The notes: generated by a model from the letters alone, not told the origin. 64,000 bases of DNA from Euborellia annulipes (GCA_023213315.1 JAKCPI010015361.1:1-64000), one strand, 5' to 3'. Shown: positions 31,660 to 43,065, counted from the stretch's first letter. Numbers and translations: made by a program.

Positions 31660-32220
31660 AGTTTCGGCTAATTTTAATGTGCATCTTCAGTTGCATAAGA
31701 CTCTTTTAGAAAATAAAGTTGTTAATTCGTCTGTCCATAAAAATGAAATTAAGTCCAGTGGTTGGCTACTACTCTTAATTCTAGAGGAATTGGGCGTTGA
31801 AAAACCAATACAACAATACCTCGTATAGTCCCATAATAAAATATCTTTCTTGCAAACGCTAATGTTTGCTTTCGGGGTGAAAATGTTACACCTAGAGATA
31901 TGAACCCCCCACCATTCGTTCTCCCTTTGAATAGTTGCGGACCCGCCATTTACACAGCGCTGAGTTGAAAAGCAAACGTTAATTTAATTTAGCAAAAGTT
32001 AATTAATCCCTTTCCATAAAACCCCGGAGCTAATGTAAACTCCCTGAGTGATAAGAACAATTAGTGATAACCGCAGAAATGTAAACTAATATTTAATATT
32101 TTCATATAGCTAAACTCTTTGGACTATACTAGAATATTATTTGTTTAAAGCTTATATCATAATGTTTTAAGAAATAAAAAATAACTTTAATTTCTATATT
32201 AGATTTTAGAAGGCTTCCCC
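31660..32220. other. AT-rich; GC-richer patch without called gene
   Basis: 31660-32060 is less AT-rich (AAGTCCAGTGGTTGGCTACT, GGACCCGCCATTTACACAGC) and single-copy in the window. Open frames of 66-82 codons on both strands have no domain. Possible unrecognised regulatory or exonic sequence. Confidence 0.3.
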
Positions 32221-32229
32221 CATGGGAAG

Positions 32230-32499
32230 CAAGGGCGGATACAGGGGGGGGGGGGGTAAAGGAGGTAATTACCCCCTCTGAGATTTGAAAAAAATACTTC
32301 TTTTTCGAAAAAAAAAATGTATTTTTAATGTAAAATTTTAAAAATTAATACTTAAAAATTTGATTTGTATTTATATTCTGGCAAACAAGTACAGAATGCG
32401 CCTTTAAATTACCGAAATTAAGAAAAAGTAGTGTGCTGTGCGACCAGTCACTCCAGATTACCCCCCCCCCCCCGAGAAACACCTCTGGATCCGCCACTG
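32230..32499 (+). mobile_element. hAT MITE (family M), 270 bp
   Basis: Termini CAAGGGCGGATACA and TGGATCCGCCACTG, with the exact 8-bp duplication ATGGGAAG at 32222-32229 and 32500-32507. Contains GTACAGAATGCGCC, ACCGAAATTAAG, AGTGTGCTGTGCGACCAGTC and ACTCCAGATTA; the last part is HP-hairpin-derived. The right flank is HP sequence, so this copy, too, landed in or at the edge of an HP element. Confidence 0.9.
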
Positions 32500-32507
32500 A
32501 TGGGAAG

Positions 32508-32842
32508 TGACACGAAATTTTTGAACAAAATCGACCAAAGAGTACTAGTACTTTACTGATGCACTTTTTCAAGGTTTTTTCGATTTCCTCAAAATTCGCT
32601 CCAACGATTTTGATTAAAATTCAAAATTATTTGTTTTGATGCTCTTTAAAATGTATATTCTCATTTTCCCATTGAAATCTTTTGAAGCACACTTTACTTT
32701 TGTACTTCATAGGAAAGATAGGAGAAATGGTTGCCATTGTAACAAAATATAAATATTTTCCCAAGTTTATTAATTTTACATCTTGAATTCTAATATATCG
32801 GCGGAAACTAAATATATGTCGACACAAATAATCTGGTGTGAC
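32508..32842 (+). mobile_element. HP element, 5'-truncated
   Basis: TTTTTGAACAAAATCGACCA, ACTAGTACTTTACTGATGCA, GATAGGAGAAATGGTTGCCA and the start of the terminal hairpin (ATAATCTGGTGTGAC). The hairpin's right arm is absent. Confidence 0.8.
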
Positions 32843-33589
32843 TGGGTTGCAATAAAGGTATGTTTTCACGAGGGTCTGTCTGTTTCTCTACGCCTACGCC
32901 AGGGCCGCCAGCACACGACTTTATTAAATAGAACGCATCATTATTAAATTATTTATTTGAATTACTGAATCAATGAACAAACACAATAAATTATTGATTC
33001 AATAATGTATTAAAAAAAATATGTTTTTTTTTTATTTAAACTTTTTTGCTCTCTTTACTATTTACAATAGAAAATTGGTTTGAATTTTATTCATAAGGGG
33101 AATTTATACATCCCCACATTCTATTTAGAGAGAGAGAAAATACAAAAGATTAGTTTTTTGGTAAACAATTTATAACGAATGTTTTTTGATCGTATTCAAA
33201 TCTCATTAGCATCCCAAAAGCGATCAAAAATGTTCATTTGTTGAGCATTTCTAAAAATAAATCGAGTTCTATTATAATAATTTATATTTTACTTTATTCA
33301 TACACGTATATTAAATAGAGTAGCTATTGTAATTGGAAAATTCAAATTTGGTATAGCTGTTTCAGGCGTGTCTTCGCCCGGCTGCATGTTAGATCTGTTT
33401 TTTTTTTTTTTTATTATTTTGCGCCGTAATGGAAATATAAAATGTATTTTTAATTACAATTTCCAATTTTTATTTGTTTCTGTTTTACCCCATAAAAAAT
33501 ATTGGTTCAAATGAAATACATTTTTAAATTGTTGATGTAGAGTGACGCAGAAATGACAAACAATTATATTTTTCAGTGAGTTTTATTTG
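32843..33589. other. AT-rich sequence, no gene seen
   Basis: TTCTCTACGCCTACGCCAGG near 32882 might be a scrap of a tRNA-like SINE head, too short to be sure. Remainder AT-rich. Confidence 0.4.
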
Positions 33590-33913
33590 ATTTTCAATTT
33601 TCTCAAAATTCGCTCTAATAATTTTGATTAAAATTCAAAAATCAATTATTTTTTAGATGTTCTTTAAAATGTATATTCTCATTTTGCCCTTGGAATTGTT
33701 TGAAGCACACTTTACGCTTGTACTTCATAGGAAAGATAGGAGAAATGGTTGCCATGGTAACAAAATATAAATATTTGCCCATGTTTATAAATTTCACATC
33801 TTTAATTCTCGGTGGAAACTAAATATATCTCGGCACAAAAAATCTGGTGTGACAAGCACAGAACACAACTTTCGATTACCGAAGCTAAGCGACCAGTCAC
33901 GCCAGATTTTTTT
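33590..33913 (+). mobile_element. HP element, 5'-truncated
   Basis: From TTTTCAATTTTCTCAAAATT through GATGTTCTTTAAAATGTATA, GCCATGGTAACAAAATATAA to the terminal hairpin, AAAAAATCTGGTGTGACAAG ... GCGACCAGTCACGCCAGATT. The hairpin has lost the GAAAGTTGTGTGCTGT portion of its right arm. Confidence 0.8.
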
Positions 33914-34159
33914 ATATTGCATACCACATTTCGCGGATAACTAAACAAATAATTTTATTATTATTAATTCATTTTGCTTGAAATAAATGCTCTTTTTTTG
34001 ATTTTTTTTTCAATTAACAAGATGTGAATAAACCTGTGGTGGTATGTGAGTTTTCATTATATTGAAATATTAAAATAAAATAAAATCAATTTGATGATAT
34101 ATTGATAGAAAAAATATTATAAATGAAATACTTTTATTTTATTTTTTTTTTGATGAATA

Positions 34160-34345
34160 TTCCCAAACCCCGGAGGCTGATTAGTGACGTCATATAGCAG
34201 TAGCAACAGTTGCAATTTTGATCAGGATTAATGACGGCTGTCCTGATGGGCTTAGTTTACAATTATCCTGAGGGAAGGAAGCTAATGCTCAAACTCTCCC
34301 TCCCCCACCCTCACCTCTCCCGCTCCCGCCCCCCCCCACTCTCAT
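34160..34345. promoter_or_regulatory. Single-copy island with CRE and Otx-like sites
   Basis: TTAGTGACGTCATATAG (34180) holds the palindrome TGACGTCA, the CREB/ATF consensus. CAGGATTAATGACGG (34223) has the GGATTA core bound by Otx/bicoid-type homeodomains. AGTAGCAACAGTTGCAATTT has an inverted CAAC/GTTG pair. A C-rich tract (CCTCCCCCACCCTCACC) follows at about 34300. Regulatory function is an inference; an ORF across it lacks protein character. Confidence 0.35.
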
Positions 34346-34439
34346 TTTGTAACCGACAAAATATCGAATTCTGGCATTCATTTGTCCATATGTCTGACAA
34401 TTATTATTCCTATATTTATGAATTGAATAGAGATAGATA

Positions 34440-35384
34440 GAGAAACCTTTCAATTGATTGCATTTAAAATTTGTCCAAACCTAATCCTTTTAATTATTAA
34501 AACAAAAGAGAATGAAATGAAATAAAATTGATAATATTCAGGAGGTTCTTTTTTTTTTTACTTAATAAAATTTGAATATATTAAATTTGAAAAAAAAAAT
34601 TTCTTATCGGAATGACAAACAAGGCATAAAAAAGCTTTTACAGTTATGTTTTAGTATTCAAAAAAGAAAAAAAAAAAAAAACTTTTTACATTAACTCTAT
34701 TGAAATATTTTCCAACTAATATATAAAAAAAAGTCAATGAAAATTTTTGATAAAACTTATTAATTTTATTCAATATGAAATTTTAAAGTTTATAGTTGCC
34801 TATGAAAAGGGTCTAAATAAAAAAAAAAAAAAAATTTTTAAAACTTGTTCAAAGAAACCTTTCAATGATTAAAACTGTAAATCTATAAAAGAGGTTTCAA
34901 AACTTAATGCTACTATGAAAAAAAAAAAAAATTCTCAACTAATCTGTCTCTTCTACCTTTTTTTCTAATAGATATAATCCAAGAGCCTCCCCAAAGAAAT
35001 GATTTCGACCCAGATCCAAAAATCCTGGATGGATCCCGGATCGAATTTTCGGATTCATATGAATTATTCTACATAAGATATTTTTAAAAACATATTTTTT
35101 TAATTTCTTTTTATAATATTTAGTTATTTTTTTTAATCCTTGAGGTGATAAATTTATATCTCTTGTAAGGTAAAACGAGTGTTTATTTTTTCTGATAAAC
35201 ACGACTGTGGGTGTGAAAATTCCTCCTACATCTTCTTATCTTTTTTGATCTTAATAAATTCAGAGATATTTTTTTCCATTTTAGCTGTAGAGAAACTTAA
35301 TATTATTGAAAAAAAAAAAAAACCTCCAAACATCAAACATCCGCTTATTCTTTATTAAGGATGTTTACTATTTTTATTTATTTC
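34440..35384. other. AT-rich sequence, no gene seen
   Basis: Many A-runs (34668-34680, 34818-34835, 34918-34931). The patch 34978-35060 (AGATCCAAAAATCCTGGATG, GATCCCGGATCGAATTTTCG) is GC-richer with a GGATCC-like dyad; no further reading. Confidence 0.4.
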
Positions 35385-35495
35385 TAATGTACTATCGGAA
35401 ACTGAATATATGTTGACGTAAAAAAAAAAACGGTCTGACAGCAAAACATACAATTTGCGATTACCTGTTCATTCACTCACACCATATTTTTTTTA
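35385..35495 (+). mobile_element. HP element, 3'-end fragment, diverged
   Basis: ACTATCGGAAACTGAATATA, TGTTGACG, then the worn terminal hairpin (ACGGTCTGACAGCAAAACAT ... ACTCACACCATATTTTT). Confidence 0.6.
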
Positions 35496-36160
35496 TAAGC
35501 GTATAATGATTATTTTTATCCACAAAGTTTTACCCACAATACCAATGGTATTATATTAATTAATTAAAATAAACATTTTAATTTTTTAAACTTTTAATTG
35601 TCCAATTAAAAATAAAAAATCTTCGTTCTTAATATTACTCATGTTATTATTGATAAAACATAAACATTATTATTTTTTAAATTTGCATAAAAATATTTTA
35701 ATCAAATTTAACTAGTTAAAATAAAAAGCGTTTTTATAACTTTTTTTTAATGACTTTCATCTAATTTAAACATGATATTTAATTATAACAGAGATTATTT
35801 TGCAATAAGCTTAAAGTTACGATGAAAAAAAAGAATTAGAGGTGTTTCGATAAAGAGAAAATTTATGTATTAAACAAAATACATATTTTAAACAAAAGGT
35901 AAACTTTGTTTTTATGAATTAACTACATGCAACAATTAGGCAACAATCATTATACTAACTTTAAGCATTAGCTTAATTAACTAATTTGATACAGGTAGTT
36001 ATATAATATGTAACAAAGTAAATAGAGAGAGAAACGATATATAATCTAAATATAATATCATTAAGCGATAAAATTTAATATGTTGACTATAAAATATATA
36101 AAATTTTTATAACTTGTCGAGGCAAAAAGTGACTGTCCAACGATTAGATTAATGAAAAAG
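35496..36160. other. AT-rich sequence, no gene seen
   Basis: Nothing supportable. Confidence 0.45.
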
Positions 36161-36162
36161 GA

Positions 36163-36730
36163 GAGCCTCTATCGAATGAAAATTGAATTGCAAGAAAACG
36201 TTTCGACTTTAATTAGAAAATGCCATCTTTAGTTCTTATGAGAATATTGGCAATTTCAATGAATACATATATAGACCTACCTTTGAGACTCTGCCATATA
36301 TACTGACGAGCATACGACACCTTAAGGCAGGTTTACACGTTACGATAAATCGTAACCATTGAATTGTTTCGATTTATCGTTGGGAGTAAACAAGACATGG
36401 TAGCAATTTATTGAAATTGGATGATTCATGCCGGCCAGTATCGTAACGATTTCACTCAGTTTGCATTTACCATTGCATTGAAATAGATAGCTATTGACAA
36501 CGAAATATGACAATAAACCCGTAACAAAAATCGTTACGATTTATCGTAGCGTGTAAACCGGCCTTTATATATATATATTTAATATATGATAATATATTAT
36601 CTATCAACTGTATCTGCATCTCGATGAGGTATTCATTGAGATTGCCAATATTCTCATAAGAACTAAAGATTACTTTACCTAATTAAAGCCGAAACGTTTT
36701 CATGTATTGGGATTTTCATTCGATGGGAGC
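36163..36730. mobile_element. Inverted-repeat element with a nested MITE
   Basis: The left arm (36163-36275: GAGCCTCTATCGAATGAAAA, AAAACGTTTCGACTTTAATT, TTAGTTCTTATGAGAATATT) is complementary to 36622-36730 (AATATTCTCATAAGAACTAA, AATTAAAGCCGAAACGTTTT, TTCATTCGATGGGAGC). The arms carry AGTCGAAACGTTTT / GCCGAAACGTTTT, the same GAAACGT word as the hammerhead-like motifs. The spacer contains a separate 240-bp element (36325-36564). Confidence 0.7.
36325..36564. mobile_element. MITE with TTA duplication (Harbinger-like)
   Basis: Ends AGGCAGGTTTACACGTTACG and CGTAGCGTGTAAACCGGCCT are inverted repeats, extended by ATAAATCGTA / TACGATTTAT inside. TTA lies on both sides (36322-36324, 36565-36567). 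A 3-bp TWA duplication suits PIF/Harbinger; no transposase inside. Interior words CGATTTATCG and ATCGTAACG recur as further short repeats. Confidence 0.65.
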
Positions 36731-36775
36731 TATTTCTGTTTGGCTGACATCCCGATAAATTTATTTAAATCATTT

Positions 36776-36880
36776 TGGATACCAAATGGTTTAAATAAAT
36801 TTGCCTAGACCCAATAGATCGTAATATTATTAATATTGAATCGTAAAAATTCTATATATAAAAAAAAAAACCCAATTGAA
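36776..36880 (+). repeat. SINE body fragment
   Basis: TTATTTAAATCATTTTGGAT, ACCAAATGGTTTAAATAAAT and TTGCCTAGACCCAATAGATC are the palindromic body of the main SINE, diverged. Head and tail are missing; an A-run follows. Confidence 0.6.
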
Positions 36881-36949
36881 TATACAATATTTTTAAAGAA
36901 AATAAAATATTTTTTATAAAATTTTAATTACTCTTTATGAGAAATATAT

Positions 36950-37618
36950 TACTTTCTCTTACCTATGTATATATGTAATATATATATAGAGAGAAAGTAT
37001 TGGATTCATGTCAAAAATTCGATGTCGAGATTTTGATGGATCTTCACGTTTTGAGGTCCCCTGAATCCAAAAAGTGGTTTTCGCGACATGGTCTGTCTGG
37101 GTGGGTGGGTGGGTGGGTGGGTGGGTGTGTGTCAAATTTTAAGCATGAAGGAATTGAGCTATGAGACTGAAATTTTATATTTAAGTTAAATACCCCCGGG
37201 ACCGGAAAAATAAGCTTTTAATCAAAATCGGCCAAAGAGTACTAGTACTTTACTGATGTACTTTTTCAGTTTTTTTCGATTTTCTCAAAATTCGCTCTAA
37301 CGATTTTGATTAAAATTCAAAAATCAATTATTTTTTAGATGCTCTTTCAAATGTATATTCTCGTTTTGCCCTCAAAATTGTTTGAAGCACACTTTACTCT
37401 TGTACTCCATAGAAAAGATAGGAGAAATGGTTGCCCTGGTAACAAAATATAAATATTTTCCCATACTTATAAATTTTACATCTGAATTCAATTGTACCCT
37501 ACTGTCGGAAACTAAATACATGTCGACACAAAAAATCTGGTGTGACAAGCAGAGTACACAACTTTCGATTACCGAAGGTAAGAGAAAGTTGTGTGCTGTG
37601 GCCATCACCAGATTTTTT
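36950..37618 (+). mobile_element. HP element, full length (best-preserved + copy)
   Basis: 669 bp with both hairpins. Left: TACTTTCTCTTACCTATGTA ... ATAGAGAGAAAGTA (36950-36998). Right (37528-37618): AAAAAATCTGGTGTGACAAG, CACAACTTTCGATTACCGAA, GGTAAGAGAAAGTTGTGTGC and a slightly shortened close (CATCACCAGATTTTTT). A (GGGT)n tract at 37097-37126 replaces the (GT)n found in sister copies. Longest ORFs (about 88-109 codons) lie on opposite strands over the same bases and are not conserved in frame between copies, so I regard HP as non-coding. Confidence 0.85.
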
Positions 37619-37624
37619 CGGATT

Positions 37625-37987
37625 TGGGGAGTGTACATGAGGGGGAGGAAGGGGTTGAACTCCCTTATCCATAAAATGCTTCTTTCTATAATTCACAATT
37701 TAATGATATAGAGATTATTTATGTGTGAACCTTAAATATGAAATTTTGATTCAGTTAAATAAAAAAAAAATTCTATTGTAATAATTCAAAGATTAAAATT
37801 CTCATTAGGAATTCACATTGACATTCAAAATCCCTTTATACCTTTTGTCAGCATCATAAAAATCTTAATTAAAATAATTAACTAATCCCCTAAAAGATAC
37901 TTATGTAGTAACATATACGCAGATATAATCCCTTTTAAATATTATTTATGGATAAAAACAAATATAATAAACTCACTCATTCTCTTT

Positions 37988-38021
<34 letters not shown>

Positions 38022-38240
38022 TGCTCTCTTTCTATATAATCCTGTTTTTATTCCTTTTGTCTATTCTGATTGACCTTTTCAACTCTTTCTAAATGTATCA
38101 AATAAATTTGACTTTAATTCATTAACATGATTAAAAAAGTAATGAAAATTTACTGCATCATTTTTTATGATGAAGAAACATGTCTCATAGACTTTAGTGA
38201 AGTGGCATAATTTCAAATTTTGTTTGCGAGAAAAGCAGCG
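37625..38240. other. AT-rich sequence, no gene seen
   Basis: A long A-run at 37995-38021. No gene or RNA signal. Confidence 0.45.
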
Positions 38241-38246
38241 AAACTA

Positions 38247-38520
38247 CCCAGACAGCTTGGAATATTGCAGTAATATTGCCAATCTTGCACAATATTGACA
38301 ATATTGCAGCAACATTGCTGCAAATGCAGCTAAAACAGCAACATTGCAGCAATATTCCTTCAAGTTACAAACAAGCGGACATAGGAATATTGCAGCTATG
38401 TTACTACAATATTCCCTGTAAGGTTAGCTTGAAATATTGCAGTAATGTTGTTGTAATATTGTCAATATTTTGCAATATTCAAGATTTACAATATTGCTGC
38501 AATATTCCAAGCTGTCTGGG
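38247..38520. mobile_element. TA-flanked MITE built of AATATTGC words, copy 2
   Basis: CCCAGACAGCTTGGAATATT at the left and AATATTCCAAGCTGTCTGGG at the right are perfect inverted repeats of 20 bp, with TA on both sides (38245-38246, 38521-38522). The interior is the same mosaic of GCAATATTGC variants as at 31385-31652, plus GCGGACATAGGAATATTGCA, shared with copy 1. The perfect ends suggest this is the younger copy. Confidence 0.8.
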
Positions 38521-38522
38521 TA

Positions 38523-39344
38523 AACAACAATAAATAAGTAAAAACAATTATATTGAACATGATTGTTATTAATTCTTTTCGGCCCTAATGATGATTCTGT
38601 AAAGAATGAAATATAAATTTACTTGACAGGCCAAAAAATATTTAATAAAATGTTGCAAGAATTTATAAAAAAAAGACATTAATTGAAAATATGATACAAG
38701 AATCCTTCTTACATTCTTTTCTTGAAAAAGAACCTGGACATGGTTAAAAAAAATAAATACCTGTATTTCAACATTTTCAGTAGTTTACATATGCCTAAAT
38801 TCACGGGTCTTTCGCTGCTGGATCGATCGTGTATCCTGCGCAAGTAAACACAGGCATGTGTCAACCTAGCATTATACTCAGGAACAACCATAATATGTCA
38901 CTTGATGACACATATGACAGTAGAGAAAGAGATAGATATTCAAGTATTATATTAATATTTATTTAAAAAGAATTTTAAAAATGAATTTTTATTATCATTT
39001 TCCATACAGATTGATATTTTTCTCTTTTACCTTAGTAATTTTATTCTCAAAAAAACACTTTCTGATTTCCTTTTATAAAAATTTTAATGTATAAAGTTAG
39101 CTTAATATTCAATCCAATCAATCATTTTATATAGTCTACTACATACTCTATATAGTATACAAATATAAATATAAAACTTGCTTATATCTTTAATCTTATT
39201 TTATTGAAAAACTTTATATTTTTTCTTGAAAATCACGGGTACATATAAATATTACAACAAATTAAATTTTCTACAATCCTCTTTAATTTACGAACTTGTC
39301 TTAATTAAATCTGTATACTGAATGATATTAAACTAAGAAACAAT
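38523..39344. other. AT-rich sequence, no gene seen
   Basis: 38790-38890 is GC-richer (ATTCACGGGTCTTTCGCTGC, GATCGATCGTGTATCCTGCG) with a frame of 60 codons on the minus strand; no domain recognised. Confidence 0.4.
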
Positions 39345-39345
39345 T

Positions 39346-39443
39346 TTTACTTTCTCTTACCCTATATATGAAATATGTTGAGAGAAATTATTCGATTCAT
39401 GTCAAAAATTCGATGTCGAGATTTTGATGAATCTTCACGTTTT
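39346..39443 (+). mobile_element. HP element, 5'-end fragment
   Basis: Left hairpin TACTTTCTCTTACCCTATAT ... GTTGAGAGAAATTA followed by ATTCATGTCAAAAATTCGAT, GTCGAGATTTTGATGAATCT and TCACGTTTT, then a sharp change to unrelated sequence. Confidence 0.75.
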
Positions 39444-39711
39444 ATTAAATTTTGGTATCACACTTACAAAGAGAGATTACTTGGAGTGCTGATGTCAAGT
39501 AAAATCACTTCAAGGGTTAGGGTAATTCTACATGACAAATTGCGAAATATAGCATACCTACATATTAGTTTCAAAGAAATTAGATGTCATGTTATTAAAT
39601 TTTATTTTGGTCTGTCTAAGTAAATTTTTTACAGAATAATAAGAGTATATGGGTTGTTCTAGCAACTAATAAAAACTATTTTATTCGTAACATACAATTA
39701 TTGCTTCGTAT

Positions 39712-39825
39712 CACTTGCCAGAGGGGTGCCTAACTTAAATATAAAATTTCAACTTCCTAGCTCTTTTCATTCTTGAGATATTTTGTTCACAGACACACAC
39801 ACACACACAGTTACACAGACATTTG
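39712..39825 (-). mobile_element. HP element, inverted 5' body fragment
   Basis: CCAGAGGGGTGCCTAACTTA, AATATAAAATTTCAACTTCC, TAGCTCTTTTCATTCTTGAG and a (CA)n tract read as the minus strand of the HP 5' body. With 39346-39443 it may be the two halves of one rearranged copy around about 270 bp of unrelated DNA. Confidence 0.6.
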
Positions 39826-39828
39826 GCC

Positions 39829-40290
39829 ATTTGGATACCAAATGGCTTAAATAAGAATGCCTGGACCTGAAAATAAATATATATTAAAAATACTACTGTA
39901 GTATCGTTTAAAGTCTTATATGGCCTATGTTGCCGAAAAAGAAAGTGAGTATGTGTGTGTGAATCAAGGGTAGATACAACGCGGGTGTAAAGGGGGTAAT
40001 TACCCCCCCCTCCCGAGATTTGAGAAAAATATTTTTTTTTGGGAAAAAAAATTGTATTTTTAATATAAAATTTTAAAAACTAATACTTAAAAATTTGATT
40101 TGTATATATATTCTGGAAACAACTACAGAATGCACCTTTAAATTACCGATAATAAGAAAAAATCGTGTGCTGTGCGACCAGTCACACCAGATTACTCCCC
40201 CCCCCACCCTCACACTGATGTGAATATGAGTGGGAATGGGAAAAAAGTGTGTGTTAAAAAAAAATTATCCCTGAAGGTAGAAAGCATATT
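39829..40290 (+). mobile_element. 5'-truncated SINE split by a MITE
   Basis: Begins in the body palindrome (GCCATTTGGATACCAAATGG), continues with TCTTATATGGCCTATGTTGC and the GTGTGAAT tail, is interrupted at 39965-40217 by an M-family hAT MITE, and resumes with ATGTGAATATGAGTGGGAAT and GGGAAAAAAGTGTGTG plus A-run. The tRNA-like head is missing. Confidence 0.8.
39965..40217 (+). mobile_element. hAT MITE (family M) inserted in a SINE tail
   Basis: Starts CAAGGGTAGATACAAC and ends CCACCCTCACACTG (the terminal repeat has decayed). The duplication GTGTGAAT / ATGTGAAT (39957-39964, 40218-40225) matches 7 of 8. The inner right half GTGTGCTGTGCGACCAGTCA, CACCAGATTA is closer to the HP hairpin than in the 12.7-kb copy, keeping CACACC. 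Confidence 0.85.
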
Positions 40291-42450
40291 ATTTTTTCTA
40301 TTAAAAAAAAATTCTTTAATATTAGGCCTACCCTGTATCAGGATCAGGAAATATAAAAAAAAAAAGAAAATCATCACGATCGCACAATTTCCCAAGAGTA
40401 AGGAGGAAAATAAATTAATTTTTTTTTTCACAATTGTTTGCCAAGCCAACAGATTGATTGTGGAATATCGGATTGAATAAGTCGGCAGGATGGAGAGGAT
40501 TTCTTTTTTTTTCAATTATCAAAAAAAAAAAAAAAGTCGGAACCGTCATCCGATGATTCATAAAAACAGCCTTTCCTGAGTTTGTGTGTACAAACAAAAT
40601 TTGAAAAGAGCTATCTATTGATCATGTCTAAACAAGACTTTAATCAATAAAAAATAAATTGCTTCAACAAGTTTCAAAACTTTTTTCATCATAAAAAAAA
40701 TGGAATTGAACAGTGTGTTTTTTTTTTCTATAGTATAAATCTTTATTTTTTGTTTATCCTTCAGCATTGTAAGTTTCGACATTTGTATAATATTAGAGAT
40801 AAAAAAAAACCTTCAATTTTCAATTGTTTCACCCGGATGTGTCTTAAACTCATTATATTGTTTAAATAAATATTTATTTCAGTAAATGTTCTTTAAGAAA
40901 TACAAATAGAAAAATAATTTAACAATATTTTTTATGCATATATGTAAAAAAATACCAATAATTACTTATACATCTAACCCTGATATAACGAAGTAGTAAC
41001 GTTCCTAAATTAAAATTTATATATTTATATCTTTAATAAATATAATAATTAATACATAATATAAAATGGTGTATATAATTAAAAACTTCCATAATACTAG
41101 GTTCTAAAAATTGATATGTTTTTACAATAAAAACAAATCTTTATTAAAACACTTTTCAAAAAAGTGTTACTTTATGTATTTAGTAATGGTTATCTTCTTC
41201 ATATCTTTTGTAAAAAAATTATTTAAATTATAAATTTTTTATACAAGCAATTACCTTATTTTCAAAATGTACTAAGGTGTTATATGAGATTTTTCCAAAT
41301 TCTTGAACCATATCACAGCGATAGAGTACTCGCCTCTTGTTCAAGCAGACAGGAGTCGAAGTATCATTATATATGATGGTTATCTGTACTTTAATTCTTC
41401 TAAAATTCTTATATCTAAACTTTATAATAGTAAAAATATTACTATAATATTTCTCTCTTTGTTTCAGGTAATTATATCCCATTTTCTTCATTGATCTCCA
41501 CTAATTTCACATTTAAGTATTATGTAAGTAGATATATTATTATCTATATTTTCAAACAATAATAGCATAAATGATAAATATATGCCACTAACTCACTTAT
41601 AAAAAAGTAATTAGCTTCTTGGTAAAAAGTCGGCGTCTGGTTTAAAAGTTTTCAATTAATTCAAATCTTCCCCAAAACCTACGATCTTCAGACTTTCAAG
41701 TCTAATCTCAACAGTAAAGTGAAAAAAAATACACTCTATATTTTTTTAACAACCACAATGGATAAAGCTAATTGTAAAGGATTAAAAAAAAATTTATTTT
41801 AATTGGAATCGCCATTTCGTCAGTAAATAGGATTAGTTATATTTATCTAAAGATTAATTTTATTTAAACTACTTAAAGATAAAATAAACCAAGCGTACAA
41901 ATTTCTCCCTTGAGTATGCAAGCCCTTTTGGTGTTTGTGGAAAAGCTGGGATCTTTATTAAATTTAAAGATTTAATTGAATTCATTATAATAATATTAAA
42001 ATATCCGAAATTTATTTATTCCTAAACACTTGAGATGTTGAAATGATGTGTTTAGAAACAAATTAAGGATGGTTTTTAAATAAGATACAAAACTTCTCCT
42101 GAATAATGATTCAATCGGTCATTTTGATTCTTCTAGATGGATTTCTCCATCTATAAGTCTATTTTTGTTAAAGCCTATATATAAAGACTTTAGTATGATT
42201 TTCATCAAAAGCCAGTCCTTGTCGTTTGGAAATGAATTGGATGATGGGATCTGAATTAGAGACTTAAGGGAGTTAGTTGAGAAGTTCTACTTCCCCTTTC
42301 TACTAGTACGACGAAACTAGAACGCCATGCTTTCTTCCCCTCTCAATTCGCACATAGACTATTGGAAATTATACAGGAGACATGCCTTTAGACTTTTAGA
42401 TGGCAAGTAAAATCTTTTTTACTCCATTACTCTTAGGTCTCCGATAATTT
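40291..42450. other. AT-rich sequence, tRNA-like remnant only
   Basis: At 41311-41365 (+) TATCACAGCGATAGAGTACT, CGCCTCTTGTTCAAG and GGAGTCGAAGTATC imitate a tRNA D-arm, anticodon arm and T-arm, probably an old SINE head. TATTTCTCTCTTTGTTTCAG at 41449-41468 is a good 3' splice-site sequence, but no exon-like segment with a donor follows. Otherwise AT-rich. Confidence 0.4.
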
Positions 42451-42454
42451 TAAT

Positions 42455-42586
42455 TTTTTTAAACACTATTTTAAGCCCTTTGGTAATCTAAATAAATAAA
42501 TAAAATTATCGAACTTCCTGGGATCCGAACTCTCAAACCTTGGTATACAAGGCAGGCGCGCTACCAGCTACGCAAAGCCCGAAGGC
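42455..42586 (-). mobile_element. SINE, second head subfamily, 3'-shortened
   Basis: Minus strand: head GCCTTCGGGCTTTGCGTAGC with A-box region TGCGTAGCTGGTAGCGC, then AGGTTTGAGAGTTCGGATCC (B box), then part of the body palindrome. The duplication ATAATTTTA flanks it (about 42443-42451 and 42579-42587). The GTGTGAATG tail is missing. Confidence 0.65.
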
Positions 42587-42889
42587 ATAATTTTACTTAA
42601 AAAAAAAATGAATTGACAATATTATCATTAATATAAATAAATTTTTTCTTTTTTCAATTTTTTTTATTCGTCAAAAATATAATACCTACAAACAAATTAT
42701 TGGATTAAAATAATTTTTTTAAACATCTTTTCAAATATTTAAATTAATTTGTTTTTGACAGGATATTAATGGTTTTCAATACCAAAAATAATATTGATAG
42801 TGCTTTTGATATATCATGTACCTCGATAAATGAATATTTGTTGTAATTCGCTCGATACACACTATATATAAACACAGGTGTGCTTGAAT

Positions 42890-43065
42890 TTAGATTCTCT
42901 TACGTACACGTCACTTGGCTCCTGTTTATTTTTAAGTAAATTACATCTCTCACCAATGAGTGTGGCTGTCAAAGGATTGGGTGGGGAGAATAAACCATTT
43001 GCGCTTTAGAAGCATAAGCTCTCGATGAAGAACGTTTGCAAATGGGACCAGCACGACTTGCCTAT
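42890..43065. promoter_or_regulatory. Single-copy island, possible regulatory element
   Basis: TACGTACACGTCACTTGGCT, CACCAATGAGTGTGGCTGTC, AAAGGATTGGGTGGGGAG and TTGCAAATGGGACCAGCACG. The segment is markedly less AT-rich than its surroundings and does not recur here. Includes ACGTCA, CCAAT and ATTGG words. Could be an enhancer or a missed exon. Confidence 0.25.

Noticed and set aside
36950..37618. HP as a Helitron derivative
   Set aside because: It has a hairpin near its 3' end, but there is no CTRR terminus, no 5' TC and no insertion between A and T that I can see.
37382..37711. HP-encoded protein (109 codons)
   Set aside because: The frame is not conserved between HP copies, runs out of the element at its end, and overlaps an equally open minus-strand frame.
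41449..41500. Exon after the acceptor-like TATTTCTCTCTTTGTTTCAG
   Set aside because: The polypyrimidine tract is good, but the following sequence has no donor at exon-like distance and no preferred open frame.
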